From contig CAJUDE010000008.1 in assembly GCA_910585295.1 (NCBI GenBank), positions 1 through 12,625 on the forward strand: a DNA stretch of 12,625 bases, in the 5' to 3' direction. Positions within the stretch are counted from its first letter, which is position 1, and each line of letters starts with the position of its first letter. Below, one piece after another: positions 1-7,102 of this stretch. Under the pieces are notes generated by a model that worked only from the letters and a program-made list of their open reading frames with translations, was not told the DNA's origin and did not search any database. A program made the position numbers and the translations under genes. Source of the DNA: an uncultured Lachnospiraceae bacterium. GTDB taxonomy: Bacteria; Bacillota; Clostridia; Lachnospirales; Lachnospiraceae.

Positions 1-6
1 ATCGGC
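1..6 (-). tRNA. Possible 5' end of another tRNA, cut by the window edge
   Basis: The first six bases read GCCGAT on the minus strand. This is identical to the first six bases of the tRNA-Thr in this window, and it sits one short spacer after tRNA-Val, where the next member of the array would be expected. Only the start of the acceptor stem is visible, so the identity cannot be given. Confidence 0.45.
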
Positions 7-27
7 ATACTTCATTTTAGAAGTAAA

Positions 28-100
28 TGGGACCTACAGGGCTCGAACCTGTGACCCTCTGCTTGTAAGGCAGATGCTCTCCCAGCTGAGCTAAGATCCC
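28..100 (-). tRNA. tRNA-Val (anticodon TAC)
   Basis: A full cloverleaf can be folded. The acceptor GGGATCT pairs with AGGTCCC, the D stem is GCTC/GAGC, the anticodon stem TCTGC/GCAGA encloses the loop CTTACAA, and the T arm ACAGG-TTCGAGC-CCTGT pairs perfectly. The anticodon TAC reads valine codons. The discriminator is A and the CCA end is not encoded. It is the last complete member of a five-gene array. Confidence 0.96.
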
Positions 101-115
101 ATATGATAAAACAAA

Positions 116-189
116 CGACCCAGAAGGGACTCGAACCCTCGACCTCCGCCGTGACAGGGCGGCGCTCTAACCAACTGAGCCACTAGGCC
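116..189 (-). tRNA. tRNA-Asp (anticodon GTC)
   Basis: The acceptor GGCCTAG pairs with CTGGGTC with two wobble pairs. The anticodon stem CCGCC/GGCGG encloses loop CTGTCAC, giving anticodon GTC, and the discriminator is G, as expected for aspartate tRNA. It lies 15 bp before tRNA-Val in the same array. CCA is not encoded. Confidence 0.96.
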
Positions 190-209
190 ATTAAATCATA
201 GTTAAAAAG

Positions 210-283
210 TGGACCTTCGGGGACTCGAACCCAGGACCGACCGGTTATGAGCCGGTTGCTCTAACCAACTGAGCTAAAGGTCC
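210..283 (-). tRNA. tRNA with CAT anticodon (elongator Met or Ile2)
   Basis: The acceptor GGACCTT pairs with AAGGTCC and the anticodon stem ACCGG/CCGGT encloses loop CTCATAA, so the anticodon is CAT. There is no C1 mismatch of an initiator tRNA, so this is elongator Met or the lysidine-modified Ile2. C4-G69 and C5-G68 in the acceptor resemble known Ile2 determinants, but the sequence alone does not settle it. The T stem (CTGGG/CCCCG) has a T-C mismatch at its second pair. Confidence 0.92.
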
Positions 284-303
284 AAGTTGATAGAATCAAC
301 ACA

Positions 304-376
304 AGCCGATGATCGGACTCGAACCGATAACCTGCTGATTACAAATCAGCTGCTCTGCCAATTGAGCCACATCGGC
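304..376 (-). tRNA. tRNA-Thr (anticodon TGT)
   Basis: The acceptor GCCGATG pairs perfectly with CATCGGC. The anticodon stem GCTGA/TCAGC encloses loop TTTGTAA, giving anticodon TGT, and the T arm ATCGG/CCGAT pairs fully. The discriminator is T. It is the second gene of the array after tRNA-Glu. Confidence 0.96.
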
Positions 377-395
377 ATATTATTTAACTATGGAA

Positions 396-467
396 TGACT
401 CCTACGGGAATCGAACCCGTGTTACCGCCGTGAAAGGGCGATGTCTTAACCGCTTGACCAAGGAGCC
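396..467 (-). tRNA. tRNA-Glu (anticodon TTC)
   Basis: The acceptor GGCTCCT pairs with AGGAGTC (one wobble). The anticodon stem TCGCC/GGCGG encloses loop CTTTCAC, giving anticodon TTC. The D arm is the short GTCA/GACA form typical of glutamate tRNAs. It is the first gene of the array, about 37 nt downstream of the predicted transcription start. Confidence 0.96.
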
Positions 468-510
468 TGACTGCATTTTGTAAGTGTGCTATTACCTCAG
501 CGACGGATTA

Positions 511-539
511 ATATTATCACAATTCTCTACAAAATGCAA
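511..539 (-). promoter_or_regulatory. SigA-type promoter of the tRNA array
   Basis: On the minus strand TTGCAT is followed after exactly 17 bp by TAATAT. The start would fall near position 504, just ahead of tRNA-Glu. The array therefore probably has its own promoter and does not depend on read-through from the 4Fe-4S operon, which ends about 55 bp upstream. Confidence 0.65.
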
Positions 540-594
540 GCATTTTTTTGCCAGATTTTAAATTTTTTTCTTCACCGTATCTATCTCCCAATTT

Positions 595-1434
595 CTATCG
601 GATCGCGTCCACTGGACAGGATCTTTTGCATGCCCCGCAACGGATACATTCTGGATGGTTGGGAGACTCAACTGGGTTCACCTGCATCTTACAAGCTTTT
701 GCACAGGCCCCGCATCCAATGCAGGTTTCTTTCTCCACTTGATACCGAAACACAGCGATTGGGTTAAATACTGAATAAATTGCCCCTAACGGGCATATGT
801 ATTTGCAAAATGGCCGGTAAATCAAAATGGACAGAAAGATTGTGGCAACCAGCAAAGCATTTTTCCAAACATACAGCCAGCCAAGGGCGCCCTGCATAGA
901 TTCATTCCACAGAACCAAAGGGATGCCGCCTTCTAAAGTGCCTGCTGGGCATATGAATTTACAAAAATAAGGGGCGCCCTGCCCTAAAACGTCAACCAAC
1001 ACCATAGGCAGTAGGATTACAAACACCAGCAAAATAACGTATTTTAATTTCCGCAAAAGCTTATCGCCCCGAAATGCCCCCATTTTTTTGATAAAAGGAA
1101 TTTTATGCAGCAGCTCCTGCACCAGCCCAAAGGGGCATAGCCACCCACAGGCAAACCTGCCCACCAACGCCCCTACAAACACTAAGAAGCCTGAAACATA
1201 AAAAGCAAATTGAAAATTCCAGTTGCCAACCACCGCCTGCATAGCCCCAATGGGGCAAGCCCCTAACGCCCCAGGGCAAGAATAACAATTCAGCCCAGGG
1301 ACGCATAAATTTTTCAGCTTCCCCTTATATATTTTCCCCTGAAAAAAACCAACTAGGTAACTATTTGTAAGCAATGCCCAAAGGATCTGTATCCGATGGC
1401 GCTTCCATCCATTTGTTTTTCTTCTTTTATCCAA
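595..1434 (-). CDS. Membrane 4Fe-4S protein (NapH/CcoG/YccM-like)
   Basis: A 279 aa integral membrane iron-sulfur protein, probably carrying electrons between the cytoplasm and the membrane thiol proteins encoded beside it. Hydrophobic segments lie near residues 15-31, 73-92, 132-150 and 190-206. Cysteine-proline motifs typical of the NapH-like family occur at about 50-61, C96-C100, C158-C162 and C210-C214. The C-terminus has two ferredoxin motifs, CxxCxxCxxxC at 238-248 and 263-273, the second ending in CP. The start is a TTG overlapping the last 8 nt of the small CXXC gene, with GGAG 10 nt before it. Family assignment is firm; the electron donor and acceptor are inferred. No clear intrinsic terminator follows. 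Confidence 0.9.
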   Translation of the reverse strand: MDKRRKTNGWKRHRIQILWALLTNSYLVGFFQGKIYKGKLKNLCVPGLNCYSCPGALGACPIGAMQAVVGNWNFQFAFYVSGFLVFVGALVGRFACGWLCPFGLVQELLHKIPFIKKMGAFRGDKLLRKLKYVILLVFVILLPMVLVDVLGQGAPYFCKFICPAGTLEGGIPLVLWNESMQGALGWLYVWKNALLVATIFLSILIYRPFCKYICPLGAIYSVFNPIAVFRYQVEKETCIGCGACAKACKMQVNPVESPNHPECIRCGACKRSCPVDAIR

Positions 1435-1573
1435 TTCCGATACACTCCATGCAGATATTAATCGCTTTTCCTAAGACCACGGATACTTCTCCCCGGTAAA
1501 TCCCATAACCTGCCATAAGAAGCCCGCATACAGCCGCGCATATCCCTGTTCGGGAAGATTGCCGGCGGCTCAT
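1427..1573 (-). CDS. Small CXXC membrane protein (CD1871A-like)
   Basis: A 48 aa protein with one hydrophobic helix (about residues 11-25), then a conserved-looking YRGEVSVVLGKAINIC stretch and a CMEC motif at residues 41-44 near the C-terminus. This matches my recollection of the CD1871A family of CXXC proteins in Clostridia, which are commonly found beside TlpA and 4Fe-4S proteins. The start ATG overlaps the TlpA stop as ATGA, with AAGGGAG seven bases upstream. A longer reading from 1615 runs back inside TlpA and has no ribosome site. A role as a thiol/electron relay is inferred from the CXXC motif and the neighbours. Confidence 0.85.
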   Translation of the reverse strand: MSRRQSSRTGICAAVCGLLMAGYGIYRGEVSVVLGKAINICMECIGIG

Positions 1574-2199
1574 TGGCCCACTCCCTTGGACTCTGCCTCC
1601 ACAATGCTTTTCCAATCTTCCAAAGAGCGGCTGCCCGAATATGTTTCCCCCACAATATTCCCTTCTTTATCTACAAAAAATGTCTCTGGAACTGCATTAA
1701 TTCCCAAAAGCCTGCCATTGAGATAACCTGCATCAGGTATCAGAAACGGATATGTGGCTCCTGTCCTCTCAGCCAAAAGCCTTGCCAGTTCCACAACCTC
1801 TTCACTTGCATTGCCAGAGCTGTCTACGCTATCCAACACGATGCCCACTACATTTACGCCTTGGTCCGCCATTTCGTTGTGCAATTTTTCCAGGTCAGGA
1901 ATTTCGTTGACACATGGCGTACACCAAGTAGTAAAGACATTTACCATAGTGAGGCTGTATTCTTCAAACATTTCTTGGGTGTAGGTATTCCCTTCAATAT
2001 CCTGCATGGTAAATTCCCCTACTGTTTCCCCAGCCCCTTCCTGTGTATTTTGCGCTGCCGGTTCCTCTATCTTATTGTCTTGGGTACCCGCCCCCTCAAT
2101 CCCATTGCCTTCCCCCTGGGAACCACATCCATGGAATACGGCCAGGCAGCACAGGCCAGTGAGGAATAACGTGCATAACTTTTTCTTGTTCCTTTTCAT
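1570..2199 (-). CDS. TlpA/ResA-like thiol-disulfide lipoprotein
   Basis: A 209 aa secreted thioredoxin-fold protein. A lysine-rich start and hydrophobic stretch (residues 8-22) end in HGC, probably the lipidation cysteine C25, although the lipobox is not canonical. A low-complexity linker (about 26-60) leads to the TlpA domain with active site WCTPC (C93, C96) and the cis-proline motif AVPETFFVD. It likely reduces or exchanges disulfides outside the membrane. The ATG at 2199 is chosen because AAGGAG lies nine bases upstream. The TTG at 2208 touches the ribosome site and cannot be used. It is the first gene of an operon with the CXXC protein and the 4Fe-4S protein, with overlapping junctions. 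Confidence 0.92.
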   Translation of the reverse strand: MKRNKKKLCTLFLTGLCCLAVFHGCGSQGEGNGIEGAGTQDNKIEEPAAQNTQEGAGETVGEFTMQDIEGNTYTQEMFEEYSLTMVNVFTTWCTPCVNEIPDLEKLHNEMADQGVNVVGIVLDSVDSSGNASEEVVELARLLAERTGATYPFLIPDAGYLNGRLLGINAVPETFFVDKEGNIVGETYSGSRSLEDWKSIVEAESKGVGQ

Positions 2200-2314
2200 T
2201 TGGCGCAACTCCTTCTTAAAAATAATATATCCATTGAACCCTTATTGGTCCCAATGCCAGTACAGGGGCATTCATGAGCCTCCTGATCCCAATTTAAGGA
2301 AACTTACATATGCA

Positions 2315-2743
2315 TTATGGCAATTTTTTATAAGTAGCCCCAGTCCCTACGCCTTTCTTCCTCAAAATATTGTTATATGCGCTGAACTTCCTTTTGGGAA
2401 TTTTTATTGTTACTTTCTTATGAATGCCCTTAAATGCATTTGTCCCAATAAAGGTTACATTTTTGCCAATCGTGGCTTTTTTGAGCATGCTGCTGCCTTT
2501 AAACGCATTAGATACAATGCCTGTCACTTTATAAGTGATGTTATCTACCTTAACCGATGACGGAATAGAAACGGATGTTTTCATGCCAGGCAAGGATTTT
2601 TGGTAAGTAACTGTGGCGCCGCTCCTCCCTGCCTTCGTAACCTTATATTCCGCCTGTGTTTTGGAGTCTATTAGGGCATCCCCCTTCTTTGCTATCTGCT
2701 CATTGAGTTGATATGTATATTGCTGGAATGTTAGAAGATGCAC
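2315..2743 (-). pseudogene. C-terminal LRR_5 (BspA-like) part of a broken secreted-protein gene
   Basis: An open frame of 142 codons. From about residue 20 it looks like the end of a Lachnospiraceae cell-surface protein: a beta-rich segment (AEYKVTKAG, then YKVTGIVSNAF), two LRR_5-like units (KKATIGKNVTFIGTNAF) and a basic tail (KKVTIKIPKRKFSAYNNIL). The only start in frame is a GTG at 2743 with no convincing ribosome site, and there is no signal peptide, so it is unlikely to be exported on its own. It directly follows, in a third frame, the PPC-containing fragment at 2731-3179. I read both as pieces of one decayed gene; an alternative is a short intact gene of unknown start. Confidence 0.65.
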
Positions 2744-3179
2744 TTGTATTTCCCAGCAGCGGGGATTGTCACCTTATACCTGCCCTCCCCGTGACAGGCA
2801 CATAATATATCCCTTGGGAGAGCTGCAGCCTGATCAACTCGGTACATGGGGATGTTTCTGTTTCACCCCCGGTGAGCAAGCCTTGTTCAGAAATTTTAAC
2901 AAAATTTGAATTATATATTGTATATGTTAAATATGGAGCATATGCCATCAACTTCACGTCCATTTCCCCGGCTGTGGTAATGGTAAATTTATAATAATCT
3001 GTAGCGTTCCCATCCAACACGCACTTCTCGCCCCATTCCCCATTTGTCGGAAAAGTGGCTGCTGCAGTGAAATCACCTGCATACGCCAAAACTGTTTTTG
3101 ACGCTGCAAACACTGCCATTACCACTGCTATGCATAGGGCAAACCTTATCTATTTTTTCTGAAATCCTATCTTTTCCAT
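2731..3179 (-). pseudogene. N-terminal PPC-like part of a broken secreted-protein gene
   Basis: A very good start survives: AGGAGG, six bases, then ATG at 3179. Codons 1-9 (MEKIGFQKK) are followed by an amber TAG at 3152-3150. The same frame then continues with a signal-peptide-like stretch (FALCIAVVMAVFAA, then LAYA) and a PPC-like beta-sandwich (DYYKFTITTAGEM, LTYTIYNSNF, GIYYVPVTG). The frame stops at 2769, but the next frame reads RYKVTIPAAGKYKCIF before a stop at 2731, as if one base had been lost near 2780. The intact ancestor was probably an exported PPC plus LRR_5 protein. Translation could restart at the GTG at 3125, which would keep most of the signal peptide. Confidence 0.7.
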
Positions 3180-3252
3180 AAAAATCCTCCTTTTTATACT
3201 TCTATTACGGGGCTTCTAAAACTGCCAGCAGCAGGCATCCCCCTGCTCAGAA

Positions 3253-3281
3253 ATTATACTATACATAGCCCGACAAATCAA
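3253..3281 (-). promoter_or_regulatory. SigA-type promoter of the broken PPC/LRR gene
   Basis: TTGATT is followed after 17 bp by a perfect TATAAT on the minus strand. The start would be near 3246, about 67 nt before the ATG at 3179. The promoter and ribosome site look intact although the gene behind them is broken, which suggests recent decay. Confidence 0.7.
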
Positions 3282-3292
3282 CAGCAGTTGCC

Positions 3293-5620
3293 CTATGGCA
3301 GGTTCATTATTATTCCTAATGCCGTCTTAGGGATAGAGATTGCGTCGCTGTGCTGTGAAGGCACCGTCCCTAATATTGCAAAATCATAATTCTCATATTC
3401 CCAAGACGCCAATGCCCAGCCTTCTGCATGCTGTACGTTTACTTCCACACGGCGTTCTGCTATGGTATGGCCTTCCCAAGTTTCATCCATCCCTTCCTCA
3501 AATGCTATCTCTGGCAAATTAATTTCGCCATCCTTTACAATCCACATTGTGCATTGCCCTTCCAAAATCCCATCATAATACTGGAGTTCAAGGTAACTTT
3601 CATCAGATTCCTTTACTTTAAGGTCCTGAATCCAATTTTTATTCTGCGGCAATGACACTGGAATGCCAAAATCTATATGGGCTGGGATAGCCTCCGTCTC
3701 AATAAATTGTTCTAAAATCCCCTTAACATACCCTTTTAGGCTGTCATACCATTGCTGCCCTGTATCTGACAGCCTTGCCTTTACAGGAATTTCTGCTACC
3801 GCCCCTGCAATTTCTTCACAAACCCTTGCCATTATATGGCCTTCCAGCCCTGTTTCCCCGCCTTGTTCAAATCGGTTCAGGCAGTGCCTTACTGTATAAG
3901 CTCCATAATAAATTAGTTCCCGATATTCCTCCAAGTGTGCATCAATATAGGATTGGGGGTTAGAAAGTTCCGATTTACCATCCAAGCAGATGGCTTGTAT
4001 CAATTTTTCTATGATAGGCTCCGTATCCAATTCCCCATATGCGACTGCCTGCGCATAACAGTCCTGCGTTTGTCTCACAATAAATTTCTGGCTGTCTAGC
4101 CCGTCTTCCACAATATGCTTGGGAAATTTTTTACGGATATCCCGCTCAAAATAGCTGCCATCCCCTGGCTCCCAATATTCCTCCAAAATATATTCCCCTT
4201 CCTCCATTGCAAACGTCAATGCAACTGGAACATGGGAACCCCCCACTTCTTTCAGGCCGCTTTCCTTAAATATATATTCATTGTAAAGCGCCCAGCCATA
4301 ATACGTGATTTTCTGCCTTCCCGCTGCATCCTTTGCCCTTTCTTCCTCCAGCTTCATAAAGCTGCAGCAAGCGACATCATAACTATACTCTCCCGAATAA
4401 AAAGTCCCATTATGTTCTATAATTGCATCTTTTACGGCTTCTTCTGCTTCTTCTTCCATCTTTTCTTTGGTTTTGGAAGATACAGCGCCATTCCCATTAT
4501 TGCCAGAGTGCAAACCGCCTGCAAAAAAGGAACTGCCTTCCCAAAATTGGGCTAGGCCTTGTATCATCCCTTCTGGCTCTGGGTTTGTGAGAAGGCAGAT
4601 TGCGCCAAGTAAGCATCCGGCAGCACCAATTATGCTTGCCTCAACTGCTGGCTTTTTATAATTCATGATATTTTTAATGCGCTTTTTCACATCCCCTTCC
4701 CCAAATCCTACGGGCATTCCTGCAATTTTTCTTTTCCCTATTGTAAACCGCAGCAAAGATTCCGCATATTCTGCCCGAATATCCCTGTCTATTTTCCTCA
4801 TTACCAATTCATCACAGCTCATTTCCATATCTTTCCCTGCAAGAATAAATGCCAGCCACACAAACGGGTTAAACCAGTGTATGCATACTGCGAGGAACGC
4901 CAAAATTTTTATGAAATAATCTTTTCTGGAAATATGGCATTGTTCATGAAGGATAATATATCCCTGTTCCTTCTCCTCAATGCAGGAAGGGAGGTAAATC
5001 TTTGGATGCAGCACGCCCAGCACAAAGGGAGAAGCAATATAATCTGCTAAGTAAATATTATCATAGATTTGCATGGAGCAAGACACCTGCCGCGAAAGGC
5101 GCAACCCGGCCAGCAGCCTGGAGACTGCCAATAGCCCCGCCCCAATCAGCCAGGCGGCAAACCAGACAGCAGATGGCGCTCCCAAAAATAACAAATTTCC
5201 CTGCCCCGCCCCCAATTTGCCCGAAACGCCTGTTACTTCCTCAACTGGCGCCATATCCAGAGCCTTTTCTTGTTTTTCCTTTATCGAACCTTCTTTTTCC
5301 TCTTCTGGCACATGCTGCGTGGAAACATTTTGCCCTGCCGCCAAACCCAAGCCGCCTTGCCCATAGAAGATGCTTTTTGGAAGATACGCAACTTCCCCAT
5401 TCCCCTTGACTTCCACATCAGCGAAATTCAGCACGGAAAAAACAGAGGGCAGCGATACTGGGCAAAGCAAGCGAAATAGCACAATCCCCCAAAGCATATA
5501 AGAATATTTTTTTGGCGCCCTGCAAAGGAACATACGGATGAAAAGAACAGCCAATATCGCTATTGTGCCTGTAATGCCCATATTGATAATTTTATGGAGC
5601 ATTCCATATAAAATATCCAT
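3293..5620 (-). CDS. BlaR1-type M56 metalloprotease sensor
   Basis: A 775 aa membrane sensor protease. In the BlaR1/MecR1 family, a signal outside the cell activates the zinc protease domain, which leads to loss of the BlaI-type repressor. Membrane helices are visible near residues 12-31, 40-56, 150-171, 236-262 and 326-345. The gluzincin motif HEQCH is at 225-229, followed by RKDY, HWFNP and the third-ligand region DMEMSCDE (264-271). After the last helix comes an external region of about 430 residues. It has no penicillin-binding SxxK/SxN/KTG set, so a beta-lactam sensing role is not supported. Its last 100 residues resemble small beta-rich domains common in clostridial sensors. It starts five bases after the BlaI stop, with an AGGGGG ribosome site inside the end of that gene. 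Confidence 0.9.
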   Translation of the reverse strand: MDILYGMLHKIINMGITGTIAILAVLFIRMFLCRAPKKYSYMLWGIVLFRLLCPVSLPSVFSVLNFADVEVKGNGEVAYLPKSIFYGQGGLGLAAGQNVSTQHVPEEEKEGSIKEKQEKALDMAPVEEVTGVSGKLGAGQGNLLFLGAPSAVWFAAWLIGAGLLAVSRLLAGLRLSRQVSCSMQIYDNIYLADYIASPFVLGVLHPKIYLPSCIEEKEQGYIILHEQCHISRKDYFIKILAFLAVCIHWFNPFVWLAFILAGKDMEMSCDELVMRKIDRDIRAEYAESLLRFTIGKRKIAGMPVGFGEGDVKKRIKNIMNYKKPAVEASIIGAAGCLLGAICLLTNPEPEGMIQGLAQFWEGSSFFAGGLHSGNNGNGAVSSKTKEKMEEEAEEAVKDAIIEHNGTFYSGEYSYDVACCSFMKLEEERAKDAAGRQKITYYGWALYNEYIFKESGLKEVGGSHVPVALTFAMEEGEYILEEYWEPGDGSYFERDIRKKFPKHIVEDGLDSQKFIVRQTQDCYAQAVAYGELDTEPIIEKLIQAICLDGKSELSNPQSYIDAHLEEYRELIYYGAYTVRHCLNRFEQGGETGLEGHIMARVCEEIAGAVAEIPVKARLSDTGQQWYDSLKGYVKGILEQFIETEAIPAHIDFGIPVSLPQNKNWIQDLKVKESDESYLELQYYDGILEGQCTMWIVKDGEINLPEIAFEEGMDETWEGHTIAERRVEVNVQHAEGWALASWEYENYDFAILGTVPSQHSDAISIPKTALGIIMNLP

Positions 5621-5625
5621 TCCGC

Positions 5626-5985
5626 TTACCCCCTTCCCTGGTTGATAATGTCAATCAACTCCTGAACCTCCCTATCCGACAATTTTTTGCGGGCAGTAAA
5701 TGCAGCCACAAAAGCTGGCAGGGAACCATCAAAAGCTTCTTCCACAAATTGCTCTCCCTGCATGCCATAAAAATCTTGTCGGCTGACGCGGGATGATACA
5801 ATTCCCTGATTATTCTGAAAAATACCCTTCTCACATAATTTTCGCAATACATTATAAGCCGTTGGCCGCTTCCAATTCAACTCTATGGCGCAGATTTTAG
5901 CCAATTCCCTGGAGTGGATCGGTTCATTTTCCCAGATAAGGTCCGCAAAACGAGCCTCAACAATCCCTAAATTTGTATCTACCAT
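5626..5985 (-). CDS. BlaI/MecI/CopY-family repressor
   Basis: A 119 aa winged-helix repressor. The N-terminal helix-turn-helix region (VEARFADLIW through ELNWKRPTAYNVLRKLCEKGIF) is typical of BlaI: a partner helix, then the KRPTAYNVLRKL recognition helix, then the wing. The C-terminal part (AFVAAFTARKKLSDREVQELIDII) matches the family's dimerisation helices. The ATG at 5985 is chosen because AGGAGG lies seven bases upstream; the reading from 6009 has no such site. It is translationally coupled to the M56 sensor. It likely represses its own operon through the palindromes at 6014-6044. Any other target gene is not in this window. Confidence 0.92.
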   Translation of the reverse strand: MVDTNLGIVEARFADLIWENEPIHSRELAKICAIELNWKRPTAYNVLRKLCEKGIFQNNQGIVSSRVSRQDFYGMQGEQFVEEAFDGSLPAFVAAFTARKKLSDREVQELIDIINQGRG

Positions 5986-6013
5986 GTTACTACCTCCTAG
6001 TTTATTCATAATG

Positions 6014-6044
6014 AACTATTTAATAGTTTATCAACAATAAACTA
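6014..6044. promoter_or_regulatory. Palindromic operator for the BlaI-type repressor
   Basis: Two overlapping perfect dyads. AACTATT-T-AATAGTT spans 6014-6028, and TAGTTTAT-CAACA-ATAAACTA spans 6024-6044. They cover the -10 box and most of the -35/-10 spacer of the repressor's own promoter, the usual place for BlaI autoregulation. Binding is inferred. Confidence 0.7.
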
Positions 6045-6053
6045 CTTTGTCAA
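6025..6053 (-). promoter_or_regulatory. SigA-type promoter of the BlaI/BlaR1 operon
   Basis: A consensus TTGACA is followed after 17 bp by TAAACT on the minus strand. The start would be near 6018, about 33 nt before the repressor ATG. The promoter overlaps the operator dyads. Confidence 0.75.
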
Positions 6054-6238
6054 GAATAATGCTGGACACCCAATGGATATCCAGCATTAACCAATTCAAG
6101 GCAAAACTTCGCCACTTCTATAAATTCCTTATTTTCTACAGTTCCTCCGTCAATCAGAACCAAAATCGCTTTCCGTTTAGGTCCAAGCGAGTAAAACAAA
6201 TAACACTGATACTTCCAAATTATTATTTCTGAGCACAC
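6050..6238 (-). CDS. Small ORF of unknown function (doubtful)
   Basis: A 62-codon frame starting with GTG inside the last codons of the 276 aa gene and ending in the BlaI promoter. The predicted peptide has a plausible globular look (RKAILVLIDGG, FIEVAKFCLELVNAGYPLG), but there is no good ribosome site before the GTG and I recognise no family. Its last codons coincide with a long hairpin at 6058-6088 that could be the terminator of the upstream genes. It may be a real overlapping gene, the remnant of a longer one, or chance. Confidence 0.3.
   Translation of the reverse strand: MCSEIIIWKYQCYLFYSLGPKRKAILVLIDGGTVENKEFIEVAKFCLELVNAGYPLGVQHYS
6058..6088 (-). terminator. Possible terminator hairpin after the 276 aa gene
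   Basis: An 11-bp stem with one wobble (AATGCTGGATA with TGTCCAGCATT on the minus strand) has a 9-nt loop. The bases after it, ATTCTTGACA, are only weakly U-rich and already form the -35 box of the BlaI promoter. Termination is therefore plausible, not certain. Confidence 0.4.
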
Positions 6239-7053
6239 AACAATTGGGCAAGCAATTCTTCCTTACGCTTTAACGCTTTATCATGGGCATCGCTGGGAAT
6301 GAACCACTTATTCCCTGCCTCCCCAATCTTTCCATTTTCCACGACACACTTCGTTCCATTTAAAGAAAATTCTCTGCCCGTATCTATTCCTAACTCCTCA
6401 AGCAAACTTAACAACATAGGCGTATGTTCCTCCCATATGCAAGCTGCTGGCCATTGTTGGTCTGCAAAATGGATAAGTGCGTTCAAACCATATTCCAGAT
6501 GCCGGACTTTTTCATCATCGGCCGCATTCCCACTGCCATAGCCATCAACCTCAACACGCTTCTCCCCTATTTTTAATTTATAGCCATTCCCCAAATCAAT
6601 TACATCACCCACCGCAAAATTCATACTGTTCGTTGCAGAGTCATAAGCCTTTGACTGATGTGTCTTGAATGGCATGTCTTCTCCCCAGCCTTCCAACTCT
6701 TCCAATGAGAGGGCAACTGGCGCGTAACAGGTCAATACCCTATCCCCATTGACAGTATATGTGAATTCCTCTCCACTCACAATTTTACAAGTGATCTCAC
6801 ATTCTATTGCGTCAGTAGGGACCCATGCCTTGATTCCCTGAAAAGACCCCTTTGCATACGCCATCTCAATTACATTTTTTATGCCTGATTTTTTCGCTGT
6901 ATCATACCCATTGAGGATGGTCGAAGATTCTGCAGACAATGTTCCGTTGAAATAATCTACAAATTCATCGGGAGAACCGTCTTTGCTTGACAATTTTCCT
7001 GTCTGTGAATTATAAATATAGGTCTGGACAGACCCAATTCCTGTAATGCCCAT
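6223..7053 (-). CDS. Unknown 276 aa protein, no signal peptide
   Basis: I do not recognise a named family. The N-terminus (MGITGIGSVQTYIYNSQTGK) is short, polar and without a hydrophobic helix, so it is not a Sec substrate. The middle is beta-rich (CEITCKIVSGEEFTYTV, DVIDLGNGYKLKIGEKRVEV) and the C-terminal part includes a small motif (FSLNGTKCVVENGKIGEAGNKW) and a charged helix. The start is supported by AAGGAG seven bases before the ATG. It lies 49 bp after the 199 aa gene and probably shares its transcript. The style recalls proteins of motile Lachnospiraceae thought to leave by the flagellar route; this is inference supported only by the sigma-28-like sites upstream. Confidence 0.85.
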   Translation of the reverse strand: MGITGIGSVQTYIYNSQTGKLSSKDGSPDEFVDYFNGTLSAESSTILNGYDTAKKSGIKNVIEMAYAKGSFQGIKAWVPTDAIECEITCKIVSGEEFTYTVNGDRVLTCYAPVALSLEELEGWGEDMPFKTHQSKAYDSATNSMNFAVGDVIDLGNGYKLKIGEKRVEVDGYGSGNAADDEKVRHLEYGLNALIHFADQQWPAACIWEEHTPMLLSLLEELGIDTGREFSLNGTKCVVENGKIGEAGNKWFIPSDAHDKALKRKEELLAQLLCAQK

Positions 7054-7102
7054 TTACATTCTCCTTTCTGCTATCACATAAATATGGTGCAAATTATAAT
7101 TA

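Noticed and set aside
486..767. Plus-strand frames over the 4Fe-4S gene and its downstream gap
   Set aside because: No ribosome site, compositionally odd translations, and they are antisense to a well-supported gene.
2209..2314. A promoter for the TlpA operon (TTGGGA with TATATT) with a 19-bp spacing
   Set aside because: The -35 is weak, the spacing is unusual and no proper dyad for a MerR-type regulator is present, so I did not list it as a feature.
1573..2560. Long plus-strand frames opposite TlpA and the LRR remnant
   Set aside because: They mirror codon bias of the genes on the other strand and resemble no protein family.
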